Of a stretch of DNA of 64,000 bases, positions 25,961 through 34,376 are shown piece by piece; position 1 is the stretch's first letter; each line of letters opens with the position of its first letter. The notes under the pieces are model-generated. The model did not search any database. It was not told the DNA's origin and saw only the letters and a list, made by a program, of their open reading frames with translations. The position numbers and the translations under genes were made by a program. This stretch comes from Verrucomicrobiota bacterium. Lineage in GTDB: Bacteria; Verrucomicrobiota; Verrucomicrobiae; Limisphaerales; UBA11358. The DNA is taken from NCBI GenBank assembly GCA_014860005.1, contig JACZKP010000125.1, positions 29,317-93,316 on the forward strand. The letters run 5' to 3'.

Positions 25961-28177
25961 TCAGTCCTGCCTTAGCCGGTAAAATTGCGGTGTTTCCCCG
26001 ACGGAGTTGGTCACGACCAGGGACGAGCCGACAATACCAGGCGTTGGCACGACGGGCACCCAAACGGCCCCGCTGCCGAGGGCGTTCGCCCCCCAGAGGG
26101 AGAATCCGGTATAATCGGCCGGCCAGGAAATGGCGACCGCTTGGTTAGCGACGGGTTGAATCGTCAGCGTGGGCCAGGGCAGAACGGTTAACGCCAACGG
26201 GGCGGACGCCGTGCCGCTGGCGTTGGTGGCGAGCAAGGTCACGTTGAAGCTGCCGGGTGTCCCCAACGTGCCGGAGATCAACCCGGTGTTGGGGTCGAGC
26301 GACAACTCGGCGGGCAGACCGGTCGCGCCAAACTGCCCGCCGCCCAGCGCGGTGATCGTGTAAGCAAAAGCCTGTCCCGTCAGTCCCTTTGCCATCACCG
26401 GGCTGTTGATGATCGGCGCACCCGCGTAATTGAACGTGGCGGAATACGTGCCCCAGTAGGCGTCCTGGCCCAGCTTGGTCAGGCGCAAGTAGTAATGGCC
26501 TGCTGCCAAGTTGACGGGATGGGTCTGCGTGGTCCCCTGGCCCTGCACCGTCCCATAGCGTCGGGGGCCCACCTCGCCCGCGGGGGTGGCCTCGAAAACG
26601 GTGATGCCCTCCGTCGTCCCAACGGTGGCATTCTGATTCAGATTCAGGTTTCCGTAAGTCGTGATGACCAGTTGCAACTGTCCGGTGGAGGGCATGGTGA
26701 ATTGCCACCAGTCCAACTGGTCCAGGCTCAAGCCAGCCCCGCCGCCGCGAAAACCGAGGTTGCCCTCGACTTTCGTGCCCAACGTGGCCCACCTGGCCTC
26801 GCTGAACGCGTCATTCGGCTCTGGGTCCTCCGGGGCAGGCAGGAGCCGCGGCGTGAGCCGATAACTGCCGTAGTAACTGGCGCTGGCGAGCTTGGCAAGG
26901 CGGACATAGTAAACCCCCGGCTTGAGACGCAGCGCCACGTGGGTGTTGGTGGTGTTTTGCGCTTGCGTTGCCGAGAACAGCGGGGTCGCCGCGTCGCTAT
27001 CGAAAACCACGATGCCGTTATTGGCGCCGATGGCCGCGTTGACGTTCAGGTTGAGCAATGGCGAAGTCTCAATGTCGAGTTCCAGATTGCCGGCGTGCGG
27101 CAGAGTCAGCACGTACCAATCCTGCCCGTCCGTATTGGTGCCGCCACCCCCACCGTAATAACCCAGATGGCCGGTGACGGGAACGGCCAATGCCAGTTCG
27201 AGCGCCTGGGCCGGAGCGTCGTTTGGCTCAGAATCGTTGGGCACAGGTTCCGGCGTGTGCCGCGGGGTCAGGCGATACGAGCCGTAGTAGCCGGCGCCCA
27301 GGACGACCAGTCGCACGTAATAAACGCCGGCTTTCAACTTGGGTACAGAATGGGTGTTGGTCGTGTTCTGGCCTTGCACGCTGGAGGAGAAGACGGTGGT
27401 TTGATTCGCGTCATAGACCATGATGCCGCCACTGGCGCCGACGCTGGCATTCTGATTCAAGTTGAGTTGTGCGCTGGTGGTGATGTCCAGATGCAGGGTG
27501 CCGTTGCTGGGCAACTGCACCTGCCAGTAATCCTGCACCTCCTGCACCGATTGCGGTCCGAGGTAGCCCAAGTGTCCGGTGACCTGTGCGCCCAGGGTGG
27601 CCGTCAAGGCGTGCGCGAAATCGTTGTTTGGCTCGGCATCATTGGGAAGTGGGTCGGGGGTTTCGGTGGTTGTCATGGTATAAGCCCCCCACCCAAGCCC
27701 CGAAAAATTACCAATCGCGGTGAGGCGCACGCTGTAGTTGCCTGCCCCCAAGCCGTGGACCACGTGCGTGACCGTGGAGTTCTCTCCTTGCACCGCGCCG
27801 TACAGCCGGTTCGTGCCCGTGGAATCATAGAGGATGACGCCCTCGGTGACGCCCACGGCCGCGTTGACATTGAGATTGAGGTACGGGCCGACGGTGATTT
27901 CCAGATTGAGCGAGCCATCGTTGGCGAGTGTCAGCGGTATCAGCACGGTGGGGTGGCTCGCCACGTCCAGCGTGCCCGTGAACACCTCGGCTTGGGCCGC
28001 AACCGCGAGGCCCACGGCGCAAGCCCCCAACAGCGGCAACCACTTCCGCCTAAACCGTCCGGGGACGACTTGTCGAGGTGTGGAATCCCCGGCAGAAATG
28101 CCTTGGCGGGGTGCCCCCGCTTGCTTCGATTGAACTGAGAACAAACCCGAAGTACACAAACCCTGTAAAACGCCCAT
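25961..28177 (-). CDS. Secreted protein with PPC repeats and a He_PIG/Ig-like domain
   Basis: A 738-residue exported protein. The signal peptide is FRRKWLPLLGACAVGLAVAAQA. Four bacterial pre-peptidase C-terminal (PPC) beta-domains follow; three open with EPN[DN] (DAEPNNDFAHALTATLGAQV, DSEPNDAPAQALELALAVPV, PEPNDAFSEARWATLGTKV) and each has GTY/GVYYVRL strands. Then comes a cadherin-like putative Ig domain (GLPAELSLDPNTGLISGTLG) and a C-terminal SWPADYTGFSLWGANALGSG...FYRLRQD segment common in verrucomicrobial exported proteins. The start at 28177 avoids overlap with the divergent methyltransferase gene. No catalytic domain is present; carbohydrate binding or adhesion is likely. Confidence 0.75.
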   Translation of the reverse strand: MGVLQGLCTSGLFSVQSKQAGAPRQGISAGDSTPRQVVPGRFRRKWLPLLGACAVGLAVAAQAEVFTGTLDVASHPTVLIPLTLANDGSLNLEITVGPYLNLNVNAAVGVTEGVILYDSTGTNRLYGAVQGENSTVTHVVHGLGAGNYSVRLTAIGNFSGLGWGAYTMTTTETPDPLPNDAEPNNDFAHALTATLGAQVTGHLGYLGPQSVQEVQDYWQVQLPSNGTLHLDITTSAQLNLNQNASVGASGGIMVYDANQTTVFSSSVQGQNTTNTHSVPKLKAGVYYVRLVVLGAGYYGSYRLTPRHTPEPVPNDSEPNDAPAQALELALAVPVTGHLGYYGGGGGTNTDGQDWYVLTLPHAGNLELDIETSPLLNLNVNAAIGANNGIVVFDSDAATPLFSATQAQNTTNTHVALRLKPGVYYVRLAKLASASYYGSYRLTPRLLPAPEDPEPNDAFSEARWATLGTKVEGNLGFRGGGAGLSLDQLDWWQFTMPSTGQLQLVITTYGNLNLNQNATVGTTEGITVFEATPAGEVGPRRYGTVQGQGTTQTHPVNLAAGHYYLRLTKLGQDAYWGTYSATFNYAGAPIINSPVMAKGLTGQAFAYTITALGGGQFGATGLPAELSLDPNTGLISGTLGTPGSFNVTLLATNASGTASAPLALTVLPWPTLTIQPVANQAVAISWPADYTGFSLWGANALGSGAVWVPVVPTPGIVGSSLVVTNSVGETPQFYRLRQD

Positions 28178-28337
28178 AGTGATGATGATGCTGCATTTGG
28201 CCGGTTGAGCAGTCAATTCCGAAGTTTCATCCAGCAGCTCGCCAGTCGTATCAGCAGCGGAGTGCGAGAGTGTCAGAACCGATCCGGCAGAATCGCACTC
28301 GCGAAGCGGCCCCCAGCCCCGTAGGCTGTCGCGGTCT

Positions 28338-29150
28338 ATGAAACCATGGTACGAAGAGCTATTCGCCAATTTTGCGCGGGCCTATGATCGCGAATTATTC
28401 ACGCAAGGCACGCTGCAGGAAGTCGCTTTCCTTGAGGCCGAGCTTGGGGCGAACCGGTGCGCCCGCATTCTGGACGTGGGCTGCGGCACGGGCCGGCACG
28501 CCATTGAACTGGCCCGCCGCGGTTATGCCGTCACCGGCATTGACCTTTCGGCCAACCAACTGGCCCGAGCACGGGAGAAGGCGCGCGACGCCGGCGTGAA
28601 CCCGGTCTTTGAACAGCGCGATGCGCGCGCGCCGCATTTCATGGCGGAGTTCGATCTGGTGATCATGCTTTGCGAAGGCGGCTTCTCACTCATGGAAACG
28701 GATGCGATGAATTTTGCCATCCTGGAGAACGCAGTGCGGGCGCTCCGACCGGGCGGCAAGTTTATCTTCACCTGTCTCAACGGCCTGTTTCCGCTGGCGC
28801 GATCGGTCAAGGATTTCGTGAATGCAAACGAGAGCGGGGCGCGCACCCTGGACGCGGCCTTTGACCTGCTCACGCTGCGCACGCGGTCGGTCATGGATTT
28901 CACGGACGACGCGGGCGCAACCCACCGGATCGAGACCGATGAACGCCACTACCTGCCCTCGGAACTGACCTGGTACATGCACAGCCTCGGGATGGAACGC
29001 TGCTCGGTGTCGGGATGCACGGCGGGCGACTTTCAGAAGCGTCCGCCCACACCGGAGGATTTCGAGTTGCTGGTGATTGCGGAGCAGCGGCCCGGGGCAC
29101 GCCCGGCCGCGATGAGTGAGATTGGTATTAACAGACACGTGTCGCCGTAG
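28338..29150 (+). CDS. Class I SAM-dependent methyltransferase
   Basis: A 270-residue soluble methyltransferase. Motif I is ILDVGCGTGRHAIELARRGY, motif II region is VTGIDLSANQLARARE, and motif post-I to IV is FDLVIMLCEGGFSLMETD. The C-terminal half holds a beta-rich substrate lobe. The substrate cannot be read. The last ~12 residues (SEIGINRHVSP) run into the repeat-derived stub DNA that follows, so the native C-terminus may have been replaced. Confidence 0.85.
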   Translation: MKPWYEELFANFARAYDRELFTQGTLQEVAFLEAELGANRCARILDVGCGTGRHAIELARRGYAVTGIDLSANQLARAREKARDAGVNPVFEQRDARAPHFMAEFDLVIMLCEGGFSLMETDAMNFAILENAVRALRPGGKFIFTCLNGLFPLARSVKDFVNANESGARTLDAAFDLLTLRTRSVMDFTDDAGATHRIETDERHYLPSELTWYMHSLGMERCSVSGCTAGDFQKRPPTPEDFELLVIAEQRPGARPAAMSEIGINRHVSP

Positions 29151-29345
29151 CAGAGCGTGCCCATGCGGTGGGGGTAAGGGGAAGCGACGCGGTCAGCCAC
29201 GCTTTTTCACGGCCGGGCAGGGGTTGGATTCGCTGGTAATGCGGACGAGGGAAATCTGTGGGGAGCGCGGGCCGCTGGCCTGCTGTTTCCGGCGGCTCGC
29301 CGGAATCTTCGCCCGGCAATTAGTTTGACGATCCGGCTCGGCGGT
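29138..29345 (-). pseudogene. 5' stub of a second methyltransferase-Mrr gene plus REP copy
   Basis: On the minus strand, 29164 begins ATG with codons for MGTLCYGDTCL, nearly identical to the start MGTLYYGDNLDIL of the intact gene at 25716. About 75 bp upstream of both starts also match. After ~9 codons the copy stops, replaced by the end of the SAM methyltransferase gene. Farther upstream (29258-29340) is the second copy of the REP-like element that forms the linker of the intact gene. Confidence 0.65.
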
Positions 29346-29518
29346 CAGCGCGGACGAGAGGAGATCTTCGCAGCACGCTCACCTGCATCGAAACAGCCGG
29401 ACTGGCCGAATGATTGGCAGAGGTGATCGAGAAGAATCTGCGCTTCACCCTTTTCGTTGCCGGTGATTTGTTTGAAGCACCATGCGGTGAATTCGGCGAG
29501 TTCTTCCCGGCCCGGCAT
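29345..29518 (-). pseudogene. N-terminal stub of an MmeI-like type IIG methyltransferase, copy 1
   Basis: The frame from ATG 29518 reads MPGREELAEFTAWCFKQITG then NEKGEAQILLDHLCQSFGQ, the N-terminal signature (F..W.....EK..AQ.FL..L...FG) of large MmeI-like restriction-modification proteins, which are usually above 800 residues. It ends after ~57 codons. A second stub with the same signature lies at 32165-32430. Confidence 0.55.
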
Positions 29519-29589
29519 GAATGGGGTTTTACCGGCATGCCGAGGAGACGGCAATCTTGAAGCCGTGGGTGGCGGCGTGGCGGAAACCG

Positions 29590-30210
29590 CTACGGCTGGA
29601 ACAGCCGATAGAAGCGGCTGCCCGCCGGCGGATTCACGATGAGCGTTTTCGTCGTGCCGCTGTCCTGAATGCCACTGGTTACGTTGCTCCAGTTCACGGA
29701 GCTGGCGCTGTTGGTGTTCACTTGCAACGTCCAGCCAGTGGAAGGCGAGGGCCAGGAGACGGCCACGGTGTTCGTCGTCGTGTGGAGAATGGAGAGCAAC
29801 GGCGCGTCGGGTGTTTGCACCGCGGCAGTCACGCCCCAGAAGCCGCCTTGCAGGGTGTAGTTCCCGCCGCTCATCGCACCGGCATCCGGTTGGCCGATGG
29901 TGCCGGTAACGGAATACACGCCGCCGGTGCTCGTGCCGCCGCCGCCGTCAATGGTGTGCCAGTCAATCGCGAATTGGGCAAAAGCAGAAAGCAGAAAGCA
30001 GAGAGTTGAAATCAGCAGGCAGAGGGGGAGAAGCAGGCGCCCGCCGATTTCATCCCGGTCGTAGCGGCGGCTCGGCAGAGCGCCGCACTTTCGGACTCCA
30101 GAATGGCGGCGCTCTGCCGAGACGCCGCTACGGGAGTTGAGGTGCGGATTGCGGCACGTAAAGCCGCTGCGCGGCCACGTGCCAGGGATTTCGGGTTTCG
30201 GATGTTTCAT
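29590..30210 (-). CDS. Small secreted protein, GGGTSTGG...[13 protein letters not shown] family
   Basis: A 206-residue ORF. The mature part carries [47 protein letters not shown], a segment I associate with many verrucomicrobial and planctomycete exported proteins, followed by a fibronectin-like [17 protein letters not shown]...FYRLFQP C-terminal module. The hydrophobic export segment ([21 protein letters not shown]) starts only at about residue 58. The residues before it are encoded by a 26-bp REP hairpin, so either the protein has an odd N-terminal extension or the true start is a non-ATG codon near 30040. Confidence 0.55.
   Translation of the reverse strand: MKHPKPEIPGTWPRSGFTCRNPHLNSRSGVSAERRHSGVRKCGALPSRRYDRDEIGGRLLLPLCLLISTLCFLLSAFAQFAIDWHTIDGGGGTSTGGVYSVTGTIGQPDAGAMSGGNYTLQGGFWGVTAAVQTPDAPLLSILHTTTNTVAVSWPSPSTGWTLQVNTNSASSVNWSNVTSGIQDSGTTKTLIVNPPAGSRFYRLFQP
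30061..30131. repeat. 26-bp REP hairpin
   Basis: GTAGCGGCGGCTCGGCAGAG plus CGCCGC (30061-30086) pairs with 30106-30131 with a single mismatch, around a 19-nt loop. It lies inside the 5' part of the ORF 29590-30210. Confidence 0.8.
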
Positions 30211-30284
30211 TGTGGCGTTGGATTTAGTTTACGGGGCGCGAAATGCAGTCAGCATCACCCCGCAGGCGGGTTCAAGGTTCGCCA

Positions 30285-31967
30285 TCAATTGGCCGGGGAA
30301 GTGGGATCGGTGTCGAGCGCGCGACGCACATCAGGCTCGGTCGGTTGGACCCGCCCCCCGGGATGCAGATACGTGCCGCGTTCTTCGGCCGGCTTGGACT
30401 CCTCCACCACAATGCGGTTGGCGTTGGCGAAGGAATCCTGCCGGATACCGGTGACCTGCCAGGACACTTGCAGCCCCGCCGTGCCTCCGGCGACTTTGAA
30501 TGCGTTGCTCCGCACCGGTTCGGCAACGTGCAGGTTGGGTCCGGGCCCGCCAATCGGGGTCAGTTGATAGCGGAAATCCCGGTTCAACGCCTCGAAATAC
30601 GCGGGCAAGGTCACCCAAGCGGTCCCCGTTTCGTCTAGGGTTACATTGCCGTTGTAAACATTCAGCATGTCCGGGCTCTCAACAAATGAGTGCGAGAGGT
30701 ACTTGTTGGCCGGGTCGAGCGGATGATCAATCTTGAACGAACCGCCCCCTTTGGAAAGCGTGCCGGTAACAAGCGCGTTGCCGCTGAAATACCCGGCGTA
30801 GTTGCCCGATCCGGCACTCACCGTGCCATAGACGCCGTATGAATTGCTGGTTCCCGTGGATCTTCCATAAACACCCCACCGGCCTGAGCTTTCTCCCCAC
30901 ACGCCCACCCAAGCTGACTCGCCCCGCACCCCGGCGCCGGCGGTGGTGGACCGGCTTTCACCACTGACCCCATAGACCGTGCCGGACGTGGCACTCGCGT
31001 GACCTTCCACTCCATTCCCAGATGAACTTTCGCCTCGGATCCCCGCCCGATTGTTGCCGACGCCATGAACGGCGTAGTTGGTCACACTCAGGGCCGACAA
31101 TCCGTAGCCGTATTGGGACTGGGCCACCACCCCGCGCCCGGAGGTGCTGTAACCCAGCACGCCATCGTGGGAAGAACTGGAGCCAATGACGCCGCGCCCG
31201 GCAGTGGAAGTGCCGAACACGCCCGCCACGCTGTTGAGCGTCGGCCCGGCCGCGCCGGCTTGTCCGGCCAGGGCGGCGCGCCCGGCCGTGGTGGAGGCGG
31301 TCGTGGCCAGCACGCCGTTGTGGGAACCGGATTGTGTGACGGTCAGAATGGCCGCCGTGGTGTTGCCGCCGCTGATGGCAACCGGACCGTTGGTGCGGAC
31401 AAACGCGGTGCTGTCGAGTCCGTCCAGCAGGTCGGCATCCAGACCCGAGCCGGCGCCGTCGTTGGCGAGAACCATGGGCATGACCTCGGTGTCGCGGGTG
31501 ATGGTGGCAGGAATGAGCGCGTCGGGCACGGTGCCGCTCAGTTGCGCCGCCGGCAGGGTGCCGGTGAGGTTACCGGCTGTGAGCGCGTAGGGTGTGGGCG
31601 TGAGCTTTTGCCGGGGGCTCAACGGTGAGAAAGGGCCAATCGCGGTGCGCACTTCCAATTGCAGCCAACGCTCCGCACCCGCGCCAAACGGTGAGGCGCC
31701 GAAATCCAAAGGCAGCACAAACAGGCCGTTTGTCACCCCCACGATGTGCGTGGCGGGGCTGTTGGCCGCCACCTGGCTGCCGCCACTCTCCGCCGTCCAG
31801 AGGGTCGGCTGGAATTCCGCGCTGCCCGTGAAGGGCGTGCCGTTCCCGGTCAAACGGCCCTGATAGGTGAAGGCGGTTTCCAGTTGCGCCGCTGCGGGGA
31901 AAAGGCCGGCGGCCGAAAAACAAACGACCCAGCAGAGAAACGAGGGGAGTTGAAACCTTGAGTTCAT
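30285..31967 (-). CDS. Secreted repeat protein with C-terminal ESPDM...NVYNGNV domain
   Basis: A 560-residue exported protein. The signal peptide follows MNSRFQLPSFLCWVVCFSAAG. The N-terminal beta domain (TAFTYQGRLTGNGTPFTGSAEFQ...LWTAESGG) and PTPYALTAGNLTGTLPAAQLSG lead into Gly-rich repeats (GVYGVSGE, GVRGES, GVWGESSGRWGVYG, about residues 270-400) like those of tail-fibre or collagen-like surface proteins. The C-terminus contains SHSFVESPDMLNVYNGNVTL and FEALNRDFRYQLTPIG then VSWQVTGIRQDSFANANRI. ATG 31967 is chosen because the signal peptide follows directly; the longest ORF starts at 32213. Confidence 0.75.
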   Translation of the reverse strand: MNSRFQLPSFLCWVVCFSAAGLFPAAAQLETAFTYQGRLTGNGTPFTGSAEFQPTLWTAESGGSQVAANSPATHIVGVTNGLFVLPLDFGASPFGAGAERWLQLEVRTAIGPFSPLSPRQKLTPTPYALTAGNLTGTLPAAQLSGTVPDALIPATITRDTEVMPMVLANDGAGSGLDADLLDGLDSTAFVRTNGPVAISGGNTTAAILTVTQSGSHNGVLATTASTTAGRAALAGQAGAAGPTLNSVAGVFGTSTAGRGVIGSSSSHDGVLGYSTSGRGVVAQSQYGYGLSALSVTNYAVHGVGNNRAGIRGESSSGNGVEGHASATSGTVYGVSGESRSTTAGAGVRGESAWVGVWGESSGRWGVYGRSTGTSNSYGVYGTVSAGSGNYAGYFSGNALVTGTLSKGGGSFKIDHPLDPANKYLSHSFVESPDMLNVYNGNVTLDETGTAWVTLPAYFEALNRDFRYQLTPIGGPGPNLHVAEPVRSNAFKVAGGTAGLQVSWQVTGIRQDSFANANRIVVEESKPAEERGTYLHPGGRVQPTEPDVRRALDTDPTSPAN

Positions 31968-32164
31968 AATGTGCCCGTGCTTGCCCATGTTGTTTCCGAC
32001 TGTCCCTGGCGCGAGCTGCCGCCGAACGCACTTCCACGATTGATGGCGACCGCCCTCGCCAGCCAACGACGATATAGCCGCACCGTTAATTCGGCACAAG
32101 CGGAATTCTAGCGGAGCGCAACGGAGTGGTGCGGCGCACGCGTTGGTCAGCAGCCAGCAGGCCG

Positions 32165-32430
32165 TTACTTGTTGCACCGAAAGACCGGCATGGCGTAATC
32201 CTGCATGACGCAAGGCCTGGGTTCGAGGCGCAGCTTGCTGGCGCGTTGGGTGGTAGTGCCACCGTCGTCATGCATGAGCTTCATCGGCTTTGCGGACGCG
32301 GGATTCGGCGGTGCCACCTACATCGAGACAGCCGGATGTGGCCGAAGTCTTGGCAGAGGCGGTCCAGAAAGATTTGCGCCTGGCCCTTTTCCTCGCCGGT
32401 GATTTGTTTGGCGCACCACCCGACGAACTC
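32165..32430 (-). pseudogene. N-terminal stub of an MmeI-like type IIG methyltransferase, copy 2
   Basis: On the minus strand from 32430 the translation is EFVGWCAKQITGEEKGQAQI then FLDRLCQDFGH, closely matching the stub at 29345-29518. After a frameshift it continues DVGGTAESRVRKADEAHA, and after another it reads DDGGTTTQRASK, matching the expected DVGG..E.R.RKA.E DGGGT order of the family. Two frameshifts and the missing ~800 residues mark it as a relic. A 39-codon ORF at 32165-32284 is its frameshifted tail, not a gene. Confidence 0.6.
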
Positions 32431-32433
32431 AGT

Positions 32434-33810
32434 TTACAGCTTCCAACCGCGACGGTACGCCGGATTGAGATACGCGTTGGCGGCGGGGAGGTTGGTGAAG
32501 CGCGTGGCCTGGTTGTCCCAGCGGAGCGTCTGACCCGGAAAACGAATGGCGATCAATCCGAGCAGCGCCACCTGGGTGAGGGGCCCGCCGTAATCGAAAT
32601 TCGATCCGGCCTCGCGACCGGTGCGGATGGCTTCCGCCCAATCCCACGCGTGGCCTTTGACGCGGGGAAGTTTTGCCGCCGGCGCATTTTTGCCGGAGTG
32701 TTGCTCCATGAGCTTGTCCGGCAGGAGATGGCATCCTCCGCCACCGTGCGAACCGTGGACGAGCATTCCCTGGTCGCCGAAAATAATGGCGCCCGTGCCG
32801 GGAATCTTTTCGTCGCCAGGAAAATCGGCGGGTTTGGGAATGGTGGTGTTGCCATCATGCCAGACCAGTTTCACCGGGCCACGGGCTGGTTTCGCCGGAA
32901 ACTCGAAGGTGATCCTGGTGCCGGCGGGATAGGTCAGTCCCTGCTTCGGCAAATCAAAGTCGCCAACCTCCGCCACCACGCTCGTCGGCGCGTCCAGGTC
33001 CAGCGCCCAAAACGCCGGGTCCACCACGTGACAAATCCAGTCGCCAATGACGCCGCTCCCGAACGGCATCCAACCACGCCAGCTCCACGGCACCCAGAGC
33101 GGCGAGTAGGGACGAAACTCCGCCGGTCCCAGCCACAAGTCGTAGTCGAGTCCCTTGGGAATATCGTGCTTGTCGCCCAGCTTCGGCAGGTTGGGAATTT
33201 GACAATAGACATTTTTGAACGCATCGCAGCCCGCATGAACGGTGTGGACGCGTCCAATGACCCCCGCCCAGATCCACTCGCACACGCGCCGGATGGTGTC
33301 GCTGGAATGACCCTGATTCCCAAGCTGCGTGACCACTTTGTATTGGTGAGCCGCGGCCATGAGTTGGCGGACTTCCTCCACATTGTGCGCCAGCGGTTTT
33401 TCGCAATAAACATGTTTACCGCGCCGCATGGCTTCCATGGCGATGATGGCGTGGGTATGGTCCGGGGTGCCGATCACCACCGCATCAATCTCCTTGCCCA
33501 TTTTGTCGAACATCACGCGATAATCCGTGAACCGGGTTGCTCGCGGGTACTTGGCAAATTGCTTGGCTGCGTAGTTTTCATCCACGTCGCACAACGCGGC
33601 GATGTTGTGGCCGAGACCGGCAACCTCATCCACGACCGCGCCGCCCCGGCTGCCGATGCCAATGCCGGCCACGTTCAGTTTTTCGTTGGCGGAAATGCGT
33701 TCCGCTCCGTTCAGCAAACTGCCGGGGAGAATGTTGAACAGGGCGACACCCACGCCAGTGTGGTAGAGAAACTGTCGGCGATTGCTGCCTTTGGATTGGT
33801 GGTGGTTCAT
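32434..33810 (-). CDS. Gfo/Idh/MocA-family oxidoreductase, Tat-exported
   Basis: A 458-residue NAD(P)-dependent oxidoreductase. A twin-arginine-type signal (SNRRQFLYHTGVGVALF) precedes the Rossmann motif (VAGIGIGSRGGAVVDEV). Family motifs GTPDHTHAIIAMEAMRRGKHVYCEKPLAHNVEE include the catalytic EKP lysine, and the C-terminal alpha/beta domain begins near VIGRVHTVHAG. ATG 33810 is preferred to the ORF start at 33942. Members of this Tat-bearing subgroup act on sugars or cyclitols in the periplasm; the substrate is not readable. Codons just past its stop belong to a restriction-modification relic. Confidence 0.85.
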   Translation of the reverse strand: MNHHQSKGSNRRQFLYHTGVGVALFNILPGSLLNGAERISANEKLNVAGIGIGSRGGAVVDEVAGLGHNIAALCDVDENYAAKQFAKYPRATRFTDYRVMFDKMGKEIDAVVIGTPDHTHAIIAMEAMRRGKHVYCEKPLAHNVEEVRQLMAAAHQYKVVTQLGNQGHSSDTIRRVCEWIWAGVIGRVHTVHAGCDAFKNVYCQIPNLPKLGDKHDIPKGLDYDLWLGPAEFRPYSPLWVPWSWRGWMPFGSGVIGDWICHVVDPAFWALDLDAPTSVVAEVGDFDLPKQGLTYPAGTRITFEFPAKPARGPVKLVWHDGNTTIPKPADFPGDEKIPGTGAIIFGDQGMLVHGSHGGGGCHLLPDKLMEQHSGKNAPAAKLPRVKGHAWDWAEAIRTGREAGSNFDYGGPLTQVALLGLIAIRFPGQTLRWDNQATRFTNLPAANAYLNPAYRRGWKL

Positions 33811-33980
33811 GGTGCGATTGTTTTGGTTGTTGGCCCGCCCGGCCGGGTGGCTTGCAGTGGAAAACGATTTGACTGTCGGCCCCATTTTCCTCTGCCCACC
33901 CAGGGGCATTGAGCCAAATGATGTTGCCCGAAGCTTTATCAATTAACACTCCCGAAGGCAAGTGAGGTAAACATGCGGGC

Positions 33981-34376
33981 GTGAACTGGCATGTCCCACA
34001 AATGAATCTGGTCGCCGCCTGGTCGGGCATTCTACTCGGCTTTCTGTCCGGCATGGTGCTCGGGATGTTTTTCCATCGCGAAAGCTGGCTGGGCGGTTAT
34101 GGGAGTTTGCCGCGGCGGATGTACCGGTTGGGCCACATCTCGCTCTTCGGGTTGGGTGCCGTCAATTTGTTCTTCTGGCTTACCGTGAAACTCAGCCCGC
34201 TCGCCGGCACTACGGTGACGGTTGCTTCCGGCGCCTTCCTTCTCGGTGCGATCACGATGCCGCTCTGCTGCGGGGTGATGGCGCATTTTCCCAAACTCCA
34301 TCTGATCTTTGCCGTGCCGGTCGTGAGCCTGATCACCGGCGGCCTGTTAACCCTGTTGGAGATCGTCAAATTATGA
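33981..34376 (+). CDS. Small four-helix membrane protein
   Basis: A protein of 131 residues (or 124 from the ATG at 34002) with about four hydrophobic helices (AAWSGILLGFLSGMVLGMFF, HISLFGLGAVNLFFWLTV, TVASGAFLLGAITMPLCCGV, LIFAVPVVSLITGGLLTLLE). I do not recognise the family. Its stop overlaps the start of the radical-SAM gene by 4 bp, so the two are translationally coupled and may act together at the membrane. Confidence 0.7.
   Translation: MNWHVPQMNLVAAWSGILLGFLSGMVLGMFFHRESWLGGYGSLPRRMYRLGHISLFGLGAVNLFFWLTVKLSPLAGTTVTVASGAFLLGAITMPLCCGVMAHFPKLHLIFAVPVVSLITGGLLTLLEIVKL

Noticed and set aside
26495..28138. A 547-codon plus-strand frame.
   Set aside because: It is the antisense shadow of the PPC-repeat protein.
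32165..32284. A 39-codon ORF beginning MKLMHDDGGTTTQ.
   Set aside because: It is best explained as the frameshifted continuation of the MmeI-like stub.
33626..34054. A 142-codon minus-strand frame with protein-like text (LPSGVLIDKASGNIIWLNAPG).
   Set aside because: It overlaps both the Gfo/Idh start and the membrane-protein gene and shows no family match.
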